From Actinomycetales bacterium UBA1416 (GTDB taxonomy: Bacteria; Actinomycetota; Actinomycetes; Actinomycetales; Actinomycetaceae): a stretch of DNA of 37,458 bases. The stretch's first letter is position 1. Each line of letters opens with the position of its first letter. The notes below the pieces were generated by a model that worked only from the letters and a program-made list of their open reading frames with translations, searched no databases and was not told the origin of the DNA. The translations under genes were made by a program, and so were the position numbers. The stretch covers positions 1-37,458 of the forward strand of contig DBPQ01000002.1 in NCBI GenBank assembly GCA_002304945.1, read 5' to 3'. Below, one piece after another: positions 31,325-37,458 of this stretch.

Positions 31325-32363
31325 GAAGCGTCGCGGCCTCGGCCGCGGAATCGGAGCCCTGATACCGACCATCGAGTCCACGGACCGTCCGAGCGACATC
31401 TTTTTCACCCAGGAGATGCGCACCCGGCTGGACGAGGAGCCGGTCGCGCGCACCCCAGCCACCGACGAACCGACAGGAGAGGCGGCACCGCCTCCTGGCC
31501 CCGGATCGGTGGCAGGGCCCGAGCTGCCCCCGATCCAGGGGCTGTACGCGACCGAACTCCCGGTGGATCACATCGCTCCCAACGCGCGGCAGCCGCGCCA
31601 GGTCTTCGACGAGGAGGACCTCGAGGAGCTCGCCGCCTCGATCCGGGAGGTCGGGCTGCTGCAGCCCGTGGTCGTGCGCCCATCCACCACCGGAAAGCCC
31701 TGGGAGCTCATCATGGGCGAGCGGCGCCTGCGCGCCGTGATGCTCGCCGGTCTCGAGCGCATCCCGGCAATCGTGCGGGAGACCGATGACACCGTCATGC
31801 TCCGCGACGCCCTGCTGGAGAACCTGCACCGCGCGCAGCTCAATCCACTGGAGGAGGCCTCCGCCTACCGGCAGCTGCTCGAGGACTTCGCGTGCACGCA
31901 CGACGAGCTGGCGAGCCGCATCGCACGGTCGCGTCCCCAGATCTCCAACACCCTGCGGCTGCTCAAGCTCCCGCCGCTCGTCCAGCGGCGCGTGGCCGCC
32001 GGGGTGCTGTCAGCGGGACACGCCCGGGCACTGCTCGGCCTCGCCGACGCCGCCGCCATGGAGCGCCTCGCGCAGCGCATCGTCGCTGAAGGGCTCTCGG
32101 TGCGCGCCACCGAGGAGATCGTCGCCATGGGGGAGGAGCCGGAACGCCCCGAGTTGCGCCGTCGGCCCCGGGTCAGCGAGAGCCAACCGCAGCTCGACGA
32201 GCTGGCCGTTCGCCTGGCGGACCGCCTCGACACCCGCGTCCGGGTGGTCATGGGTGCACGGAAGGGCCGGATCACGGTGGAGTTCGCCTCGCTGGAGGAC
32301 CTGGACCGCATCCTCGCGGTGATGGCGCCGGGGAACGGTGGTGACGGCGGCGGGGGAGGGTGA
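31317..32363 (+). CDS. parB: Chromosome-partitioning protein ParB
   Basis: 348 residues from the ATG at 31317. The N-terminal RRGLGRGIGALIP (5-17) is the motif that activates ParA. The CTPase/N domain (about 78-180) includes NARQPR, GERRLRA (134-140, the CTP-binding arginine patch) and ENLHRAQLNPLEEA. The helix-turn-helix around 196-217 (DELASRIARSRPQISNTLRLL) reads parS. The C-terminal dimerisation domain starts near 285. The three parS sites lie just upstream of parA. The stop faces the convergent ATP-grasp gene with a 3-bp gap. Confidence 0.97.
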   Translation: MAEKRRGLGRGIGALIPTIESTDRPSDIFFTQEMRTRLDEEPVARTPATDEPTGEAAPPPGPGSVAGPELPPIQGLYATELPVDHIAPNARQPRQVFDEEDLEELAASIREVGLLQPVVVRPSTTGKPWELIMGERRLRAVMLAGLERIPAIVRETDDTVMLRDALLENLHRAQLNPLEEASAYRQLLEDFACTHDELASRIARSRPQISNTLRLLKLPPLVQRRVAAGVLSAGHARALLGLADAAAMERLAQRIVAEGLSVRATEEIVAMGEEPERPELRRRPRVSESQPQLDELAVRLADRLDTRVRVVMGARKGRITVEFASLEDLDRILAVMAPGNGGDGGGGG

Positions 32364-32366
32364 CCC

Positions 32367-33404
32367 TCAGCCCTCGTAGGCCGCAGGTGGAGTGCTGTCG
32401 CCGAAGCTGACGGTCTCCACGGGCCGGGCGAGCGCCGGACTGATTCCCGGGCCGGTGACGTCCTTCTCGGCGACTCGACGCACGATCTCCGCGTACAGGG
32501 CGCCGCCCTCCGAGGCCGCGGCCTGCGGGAACAGTGACGTCTCGGTCATTCCGGGGGCCACGTTGATGTCGAGGACCCACACCGTGCCGTCCGCCGCCAC
32601 CAGGACGTCGATCCGGGACAGGTCACCGAGCGCGAACGCCTCGTGCACCGTGCTCACAGCCTCCCGTACCGCCTCGGCGTGCTCCGACGTGAGGCGGGCG
32701 GGGACGAAGTACTCCGCGCGGCCGGCGTTGTAGCGTGCGTCGTAGTCGTAGGGGCCCTCGGTGACGATCTCCACGAGCGGGAGCACCCGGACGCCGTCAC
32801 CGTCGGCCACGAGGGAGGCGGCCACCTCGGTGCCCTCCACGTACTCCTCGATGAGGGCCTCGTCGGAGTAGGCGAAGCAGCCGACCATCGCCTCGGGGAG
32901 CTCCGTGGCGTCCCGTACCACGGTCACGCCGAGGGCGGAGCCGCCGTCGGCAGGCTTGACCACGAGGGGCAGCCCGAGCGTCGTCACGATCGCGTCCAGG
33001 ACGCCCTTGGCCCCGACCTGGCGGAAGAGCGACTGCCGGAGGGTGACCCAGCGGGGCGTGGCAACGCCGACGGCGCGCATCAACGCCTTCGCGGTGGGCT
33101 TGTGGGAGGCGATGCGGGCCTGGTGCCCGTCCGCCCCGACGAAACGCAGCCCGAGGAGGGCGAACAGGTCCTGGAGCGAGCCGTCCTCGCCGTCGGCGCC
33201 GTGGACGAGCGGCCACACCACGTCCGGCTGCCACTCCGTGATCCGCGGGATCAGATGGGCGTCCAGGTCCCAGACACGGACCTCCATGCCCTCGTCACGC
33301 AACGTCTGGGCGACCCTGCGACCGGAGCGGATCGAGACGTCCCGTTCGTGCGCGAGCCCGCCGGCGACGACAGCGACCTTCAGTGCGGCAGTCGGTGCAG
33401 CCAT
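32367..33404 (-). CDS. D-alanine-D-alanine ligase-like ATP-grasp enzyme
   Basis: 345 residues from the ATG at 33404 with AGGAGG 6-7 nt upstream. Ddl-like motifs: an N-terminal GGLAHERDVS with Glu20 and Ser24, HGADGEDGS (68-76), the ATP-grasp LPLVVKPADGGSALGV, and the terminal metal/phosphate motif DINVAPGMTETSLFPQA. In classical Ddl the last motif is EVNTLPG, so Asp replaces the first Glu, and GSSxGV is GSALGV. It probably makes D-Ala-D-Ala or a related dipeptide for the cell wall, but specificity may differ. The gene follows the aminotransferase by 8 bp. Confidence 0.8.
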   Translation of the reverse strand: MAAPTAALKVAVVAGGLAHERDVSIRSGRRVAQTLRDEGMEVRVWDLDAHLIPRITEWQPDVVWPLVHGADGEDGSLQDLFALLGLRFVGADGHQARIASHKPTAKALMRAVGVATPRWVTLRQSLFRQVGAKGVLDAIVTTLGLPLVVKPADGGSALGVTVVRDATELPEAMVGCFAYSDEALIEEYVEGTEVAASLVADGDGVRVLPLVEIVTEGPYDYDARYNAGRAEYFVPARLTSEHAEAVREAVSTVHEAFALGDLSRIDVLVAADGTVWVLDINVAPGMTETSLFPQAAASEGGALYAEIVRRVAEKDVTGPGISPALARPVETVSFGDSTPPAAYEG

Positions 33405-33412
33405 GAGTCCTC

Positions 33413-34723
33413 CTAGACCTGGTCGGGGGTGGGGGTCTCGACACCACGAGCGGGGTGGTCGTGGGGACCGGTGCCGAACATGTCCACGAGTTCCATCTCG
33501 GCGTGGACCACGTGCGAGAGCCGGCGGACCCCCTCCCGGATGTTCTCCGGGGTGGGATAGCAGAAGGAGAGCCGCATGTGGTCGGCCCCCTGGCCGTCGT
33601 AGTAGAACGCGGTGCCGGAGACGTAGGCCACCAGGTTGGTCACCGCGCGTGGCAGCATCGCCTTGGCGTCCAGCCCCTCCGGGAGGGTCACCCAGGTGTA
33701 GAAGCCCCCGGTGGGGACGGTCCACCGGGTCTCGGGGAGGAACTCCTGCAGGGCGGACATCATGGCGTTGCCACGCGCCCGGTACTCGCCGCGGAACTCC
33801 TTCACCTGCGTGTACCAGTCGTACTCCCGCAGGTAGGCCGTCATGACCATCTGCCCCCACATCGTGGGGGAGAGGATCGCGGCCTCGGAGGCCAGCACGA
33901 GCTTCTCGCGCACCGCGTGGGGCGCCGCGGCCCAGCCGATGCGGTAGCCCGGGCCGAACATCTTCGAGAAGGAGCCCAGGTAGATCGTCTGGTCCGCGTC
34001 GTAGGACTTCAGGGCCGGGAGGGGATCGGAGTCGAAGCCGAGCAGTCCGTAGGGGTTGTCCTCGAGGATGAGCACGTGGTGCCGCTTGCAGATCTCCACG
34101 ATGCGGGGCCGGCGCTCCTCCGACAGCGTGACGCCCGCCGGATTGTGGTAGTTGGGCACGGTGTAGAGGAACTTCGCCCGCCGGCCCTCGGCCTCGAGCC
34201 GGGTGAGCGTGGCGTCCAGCGCCTCTGGGATCAGCCCGTCGTCGTCGAGCGGGACGTGGACCACGTCCGCCTGGTAGGCGCGGAACACGCCGAGGGCGCC
34301 CACGTAGGACGGCGCCTCCGCCACGATCACGTCACCGGGATTGATGAAGATCTCCGTGACGAGGTCGAGGGCCTGCTGCGAGCCGGTGGTGATGACGACG
34401 TCGTCGGGGTGCGCGTGGATGGCGTCGTAGCGCATCACCTCGACGATCTGCTCGCGCATGAAGATCTCGCCCTGGCCGGAACCGTACTGGAGTGCCTTCG
34501 GGCCGTTCTCCCGCATGATCCGGGCGGAGAGCTCGGCGAGGTAGTCCAGCGGGAGCGAGTTGATGTTGGGCATCCCCCCGGCGAGGGAGACGACCTCCGG
34601 CCGCGAGGCGACGGCGAACAGCGCGCGGATCTCGGAGGCACGCATGCCGTGGGCTCGCTCGGCGTAGGAGTCGAACCACGGGTCGAGACGGTTCCCTCTG
34701 GCGGGGCGGGGCGGCTGGGTCAC
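33413..34723 (-). CDS. PLP-dependent class I/II aminotransferase (LysN/2-aminoadipate-type)
   Basis: 436 residues from the GTG at 34723; the frame is open upstream, but that stretch holds the promoter and hairpins. Fold-type I motifs: SLAGGMPNINSLP near the N-terminus, YGSGQGEIFMRE, TGSQQALD, PNYHNPAGVTLSEERR, LEDNPYG and the PLP Lys254 in GSFSKMFGPGYRIGW. This pattern belongs to the MocR/LysN-like subgroup acting on 2-aminoadipate, aromatic or branched amino acids. The precise substrate cannot be inferred. There is no N-terminal DNA-binding domain, so it is an enzyme, not a MocR regulator. The next gene is ddl-like. Confidence 0.88.
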   Translation of the reverse strand: MTQPPRPARGNRLDPWFDSYAERAHGMRASEIRALFAVASRPEVVSLAGGMPNINSLPLDYLAELSARIMRENGPKALQYGSGQGEIFMREQIVEVMRYDAIHAHPDDVVITTGSQQALDLVTEIFINPGDVIVAEAPSYVGALGVFRAYQADVVHVPLDDDGLIPEALDATLTRLEAEGRRAKFLYTVPNYHNPAGVTLSEERRPRIVEICKRHHVLILEDNPYGLLGFDSDPLPALKSYDADQTIYLGSFSKMFGPGYRIGWAAAPHAVREKLVLASEAAILSPTMWGQMVMTAYLREYDWYTQVKEFRGEYRARGNAMMSALQEFLPETRWTVPTGGFYTWVTLPEGLDAKAMLPRAVTNLVAYVSGTAFYYDGQGADHMRLSFCYPTPENIREGVRRLSHVVHAEMELVDMFGTGPHDHPARGVETPTPDQV

Positions 34724-34845
34724 GGGGGCGTGCCTCTTTCGAGTCGGACGGGTGCGGAGCGGCACCTGGGGACGAGTGTGCCACTTCCGCGAGGACCGTG
34801 TCCCGTGTCCCCAGAATGTGTGACGTGCGCAGCGTGCCCGGCCGA

Positions 34846-34874
34846 CGTATATTCGTGAATGTCTTCCTCGTCGA
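34846..34874 (-). promoter_or_regulatory. Promoter candidate for the aminotransferase-ligase unit
   Basis: On the minus strand -35 TCGACG (34874-34869), 17-bp spacer, -10 TATACG (34851-34846). It is the only AT-rich patch in this spacer. The leader to the GTG at 34723 would be about 115 nt. Confidence 0.45.
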
Positions 34875-34882
34875 CCGCGCCG

Positions 34883-34936
34883 TCCCCGCTCTTTAGGGGA
34901 GTGGCGGGGGCGGAGCTCCGGGGGAGTGCCCCCGCC
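34883..34936. repeat. Nested G/C-rich dyads
   Basis: TCCCC/GGGGA (34883-34900), and GGCGGGGGC/GCCCCCGCC (34903-34911 and 34928-34936) enclosing the palindrome GGAGCTCC (34912-34919). They lie between the trx terminator and the aminotransferase promoter. Role unknown. Confidence 0.45.
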
Positions 34937-34969
34937 AGGTGGTGGAGCAACCAGCACGGGGGTGCAACG

Positions 34970-35010
34970 AGGTCGGGCTCGTGGTGGGATTCCCACCACG
35001 AGCCCGACCT
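34970..35010 (-). terminator. 19-bp perfect hairpin downstream of thioredoxin
   Basis: Two exactly complementary 19-bp arms (34970-34988 and 34992-35010) with an ATT loop, 10 bp after the trx stop on the minus strand. There is no U-tract. It is the strongest stem in the window. Confidence 0.8.
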
Positions 35011-35020
35011 GCGTCTGCCG

Positions 35021-35362
35021 TCAGTTCGCGGGGTGGCCGATCGCCTTGTGGATCGCCTTCACCAGGTCACGCTTGGGCCGCCCGCCCACCACGGAGCCGA
35101 CCAGTTCGCCGCCCTTGTAGATGTTGAAGGTGGGGATCGAGACGATCCCGTAGTCGCGGCTGGTCCGCGGGTTGGAGTCCGTGTCCAGTTTCACGACCTT
35201 GAGGGTGTCGCCCATCTCGGCGGAGATCTCGTCGATGATCGGCCCCATCATGCGGCACGGGGGGCACCACTCGGCCCAGAAGTCGACGAGCACGGGCTTG
35301 TCGGACTCGAGGACCTCGGCCCGGAACGTGACGTCGGTGACGTCGGGGGCGTTGCTTGCCAT
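35021..35362 (-). CDS. trxA: Thioredoxin
   Basis: 113 residues, a single thioredoxin domain. The active site is WCPPC (Cys33, Cys36) where most thioredoxins have WCGPC; cis-Pro77 in SIPTF is kept. It is cytoplasmic, without signal peptide. The gene follows thioredoxin reductase by 16 bp and should be reduced by it, as in the trxB-trxC pair of other actinobacteria. The reducing system supplies electrons to ribonucleotide reductase and peroxidases. Confidence 0.93.
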   Translation of the reverse strand: MASNAPDVTDVTFRAEVLESDKPVLVDFWAEWCPPCRMMGPIIDEISAEMGDTLKVVKLDTDSNPRTSRDYGIVSIPTFNIYKGGELVGSVVGGRPKRDLVKAIHKAIGHPAN

Positions 35363-35378
35363 GTCTCTTCCGTTCTCT

Positions 35379-36413
35379 CTAGGCGGTGGCCGGCACCGGG
35401 GAGGGGCCGTCGGGGGTGAGGGGCGCGTCGTCGTCGGTCGCCTCCGCGACCTCGTCGTCCGCGCCCAGCGGGAGGGCGTCCGGGTCCTCGAGCGAGGCGA
35501 GGTATCGCTCCGCGTCGAGGGCGGCGGCGCAGCCCGTGCCGGCGGCGGTGATGGCCTGCCGGTAGATGTGGTCGACGACGTCGCCGCACGCGAACACGCC
35601 CGGCACGGACGTCTTCGTGGTGGGGTGCTCGACGACGACGTAGTCCTCGTCGTTCAGCGCGACCTGGTCACCGAGGACACCGGTGCGGGGGAGGTGCCCG
35701 ATCGCGACGAACAGGCCGGTGGCGTCCAGTTCGCGGGTCTCGCCGGTCACGGTGTCGCGGAGCGTGAGCCCCGTGACCTTCGTGTCACCGTGGATAGCGG
35801 CGACCTCGGAGTTCCAGGCGAAGGAGATCTTCGGGTCGTCCATGGCGCGCTTGGCCATGATCTTCGAGGCGCGAAGTTCGTCGCGGCGGTGGATGATCGT
35901 GACCTTGGAACCGAAGCGGGAGAGGAAGGTGGCCTCCTCCATGGCAGAGTCGCCACCTCCCACCACGGCGATGTGCTGGCCGCGGAAGAAGAACCCGTCG
36001 CAGGTGGCGCAGTAGCTCACGCCACGGCCCGAGAACTTCGCCTCGGAGTCGATGCCGAGCTTCTTGTACTCGGACCCGAGTGCGAGGATCACGGACTTCG
36101 CGGTGAGCACCTCGTCGTCGTCCAGGGTGACGGACTTCATGTCACCCGTCAGGTCGACGGCGGTGACGTCCTGGAAGCGGACCTCGGCACCGAACCGCTC
36201 GGCCTGGGCCTGCATCTGCTGCATGAGGTCGGGGCCCATGACGCCCTCGGGGAAGCCGGGGAAGTTCTCCACCTCGGTGGTGTTCATGAGCGCCCCACCA
36301 GCGGTGATGGCGCCGGCGAACACGATCGGCCTCAGGCCCGCACGGGCGGTGTAGATGGCGGCGGTGTACCCGGCGGGGCCGGATCCGATGATGATGACGT
36401 CGTGGTCGGTCAT
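35379..36413 (-). CDS. trxB: Thioredoxin-disulfide reductase
   Basis: 344 residues from the ATG at 36413, with GAAGGGA upstream; an in-frame start at 36446 would lie in the promoter. FAD motif GSGPAG (10-15), redox CATCDG (Cys135, Cys138), NADPH motif GGGDSA (152-157), and the C-terminal FAD loop FACGDVVD. It transfers electrons from NADPH to thioredoxin. The last 35 residues form an acidic Pro/Asp tail beyond the normal end. A GC-rich dyad (36449-36468) lies in the short upstream spacer. Confidence 0.95.
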   Translation of the reverse strand: MTDHDVIIIGSGPAGYTAAIYTARAGLRPIVFAGAITAGGALMNTTEVENFPGFPEGVMGPDLMQQMQAQAERFGAEVRFQDVTAVDLTGDMKSVTLDDDEVLTAKSVILALGSEYKKLGIDSEAKFSGRGVSYCATCDGFFFRGQHIAVVGGGDSAMEEATFLSRFGSKVTIIHRRDELRASKIMAKRAMDDPKISFAWNSEVAAIHGDTKVTGLTLRDTVTGETRELDATGLFVAIGHLPRTGVLGDQVALNDEDYVVVEHPTTKTSVPGVFACGDVVDHIYRQAITAAGTGCAAALDAERYLASLEDPDALPLGADDEVAEATDDDAPLTPDGPSPVPATA

Positions 36414-36448
36414 GGTGTCCCTTCGTGGTCTCTCTGGTGCTGCCAACC

Positions 36449-36468
36449 AATATGCCCCGGGGGGTATT
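36449..36468. promoter_or_regulatory. Dyad upstream of trxB
   Basis: On the minus strand AATACCCCCCGGGGCATATT, an imperfect palindrome about 35 bp before the trxB ATG. It could be a metal- or redox-sensing operator (loosely like TACCCC-GGGGTA sites of CsoR repressors) or part of a terminator of the previous gene. Confidence 0.35.
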
Positions 36469-36477
36469 CCCGTCCCG

Positions 36478-37458
36478 CTACCGCACCGCCACCTCGAGCA
36501 GTTCGATGCGGTTCTTCCCGTCCGAGTCCGCCACCGGCAGCGAGGTGAACCAGAGCACCACGTTGCTCAGCTCCGTGCCCTCGGGCAGTTCGACGACCGT
36601 GGTGCGGCCCATGTCCGCCTCGGCGATCACCTCACCGTTGACGGCGTCTGCCGGGTCCGCCTTCACCTGCACGTGGCCGCCCTCCCCGTGGAGGGTGAGC
36701 TCCACCGCAGAGACGGTGGTGCGCTCGGCGAGCCCGATGTCGAGCCCGATGCCCACCTTCATGCCGTACTGCGGGTTCACGTACGAGCGCGAGCGCCAGA
36801 ACGTCTCCAGGTCCCCGTCGAGGGCCCGCGGCGTGAGGTCGGGGTTCTCCGCCCCATCGCCCTGGGGGTCGAGCACCCCGATGGAGGCGATGGTGGGGGG
36901 ACCGGTGGGAGCGGCCGTCGGCGCGGCGGTGGTGGCCGGGGCTGTCGGCTCCGCCGTCACCGTGGGAAGGACGGGGGTGGGCGAGGGGCCGTCGTCGAAG
37001 ATCGGATCCACCGAGAGCAGGTTGAGGACGGCGAACACGGTGGCACCGGCCACGCCCAACAGCATCAGCGCCAGCACGAAGGGGCCGGGGTCCAGCCGGC
37101 GTTCGGAGAACGGCAGGGTTGCGTTGTCCTCGGTCTCCAACTCGCCGGGGACGTGGAGATCGTGCCGTGAGACGAAGGAGTCCACCCGCCGCATCGACGT
37201 CTCGGCCGCCCGCACCGAGGCGGCCCGGGCCCGCGCCGCCTGGCGGCGCACCTGGGTTCCGCCCACCTGCACCTTCTCGGAGGCGGTGGCCGCAGCCGCC
37301 GCAGCCGCGGCGGACAGGCCCATGCCCCGCCGGCTCAGCTCGGCGTCCCCGGTCGGATCAGTCCTGGCGGCGGTGGGGTCCGTCTCGGTGACGTCAGTGG
37401 TGTCAGCTGCGTCAACGGCGGCCGCACCATCCTCGGCGGCGGCGGCGGCGCGGGCGGC
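36478..37458 (-). CDS. C-terminal part of a membrane protein with discoidin-like domain (partial at window edge)
   Basis: The frame stays open beyond the first ATG (37323) to the window end, reading an Ala/Asp/Thr-rich stretch, so at least 326 residues are encoded and the 5' end is missing. Visible parts: an Ala/Arg-rich cytoplasmic region, one transmembrane helix (RRLDPGPFVLALMLLGVAG and on), a Thr/Pro/Ala linker, then a beta-rich domain with ALDGDLETFWRSRSY, typical of discoidin/F5-8-like domains. Proteins of this kind with an N-terminal pseudokinase are encoded with murJ upstream of trxB in other actinobacteria. Whether such a kinase or MurJ part exists here lies outside the window. Confidence 0.75.
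   Translation of the reverse strand, partial: AARAAAAAEDGAAAVDAADTTDVTETDPTAARTDPTGDAELSRRGMGLSAAAAAAAATASEKVQVGGTQVRRQAARARAASVRAAETSMRRVDSFVSRHDLHVPGELETEDNATLPFSERRLDPGPFVLALMLLGVAGATVFAVLNLLSVDPIFDDGPSPTPVLPTVTAEPTAPATTAAPTAAPTGPPTIASIGVLDPQGDGAENPDLTPRALDGDLETFWRSRSYVNPQYGMKVGIGLDIGLAERTTVSAVELTLHGEGGHVQVKADPADAVNGEVIAEADMGRTTVVELPEGTELSNVVLWFTSLPVADSDGKNRIELLEVAVR

Noticed and set aside
33413..34723. MocR-type transcription regulator
   Set aside because: There is no N-terminal winged-helix domain; only the aminotransferase fold is present.
34859..35419. 186-codon plus-strand frame through the trx region
   Set aside because: It runs antisense through the trx gene and through the terminator hairpin; no family features.
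1..37458. Insertion sequences, prophage, integrases, toxin-antitoxin or CRISPR-Cas genes
   Set aside because: No transposase, integrase, terminal inverted repeat, Cas or toxin-antitoxin protein was recognised; the genes are core and syntenic.

Overview
This window is a chromosomal replication-origin region from a high-GC actinobacterium. The evidence is the very high G+C, many GTG starts, the DUF3566/DLW-39/DUF721/CrgA gene set and the gene order. The order trxB-trx, parB-parA-rsmG-jag-yidC-yidD-rnpA-rpmH-dnaA-dnaN-recF-DUF721-gyrB-gyrA-DUF3566-tRNA-Ile-tRNA-Ala, then crgA-trpG-pknB-pknA-pbpA-rodA, is the classic actinobacterial oriC neighbourhood, here in inverted orientation. gnd between dnaN and recF and a class E sortase plus DUF881 gene beside crgA fit a Micrococcales-like or related lineage, but the genus cannot be fixed from the sequence alone.

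Layout. (1) 1-5707, plus strand: a translationally coupled cell-wall growth and signalling operon (tail of a probable pstP, rodA, pbpA, pknA-like kinase, pknB with three PASTA domains). (2) 5708-7956, minus: trpG/pabA-type amidotransferase, a 53-residue membrane protein, class E sortase and DUF881 protein, divergent from crgA (8036-8287, plus). (3) 8411-15274: a mixed membrane and envelope region with a rhomboid protease carrying an N-terminal Cys-rich domain, cyclophilin, an Ala/Lys/Glu-rich 11-mer-repeat membrane protein, lipoprotein polysaccharide deacetylase, S4 RNA-binding protein, DUF6457 protein, two PAP2 proteins and a DUF1206 protein. (4) 15320-16263, minus: tRNA-Ala(TGC), a DLW-39-type microprotein overlapping that tRNA, tRNA-Ile(GAT) and a DUF3566 protein. 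(5) 16260-26559, minus: gyrA, gyrB, DUF721, recF, gnd, dnaN and dnaA, with candidate oriC elements in the dnaN-dnaA spacer and more DnaA boxes in the dnaA-rpmH spacer. (6) 26882-30144, plus: rpmH, rnpA, yidD, yidC, jag, rsmG, mostly overlapping. (7) 30167-32363: three parS sites, then parA and parB. (8) 32367-37458, minus: a D-Ala-D-Ala ligase-like ATP-grasp enzyme, a class I aminotransferase, thioredoxin, thioredoxin reductase, and the C-terminal part of a membrane protein running off the window.

Together the genes cover initiation (dnaA, dnaN, probable helicase loader DUF721), topology (gyrAB), repair (recF), segregation (parABS), ribosome and membrane-protein biogenesis (rpmH, rnpA, yidCD, jag, rsmG) and polar wall growth and division (rodA, pbpA, pknA/B, crgA, ddl-like). 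I see no insertion sequence, prophage, CRISPR array or sign of recent transfer. The window is mainly a conserved core region. The points worth a second look are short regulatory or repeat elements, a few divergent active-site motifs and some poorly characterised membrane proteins, rather than an obvious new multi-gene system.
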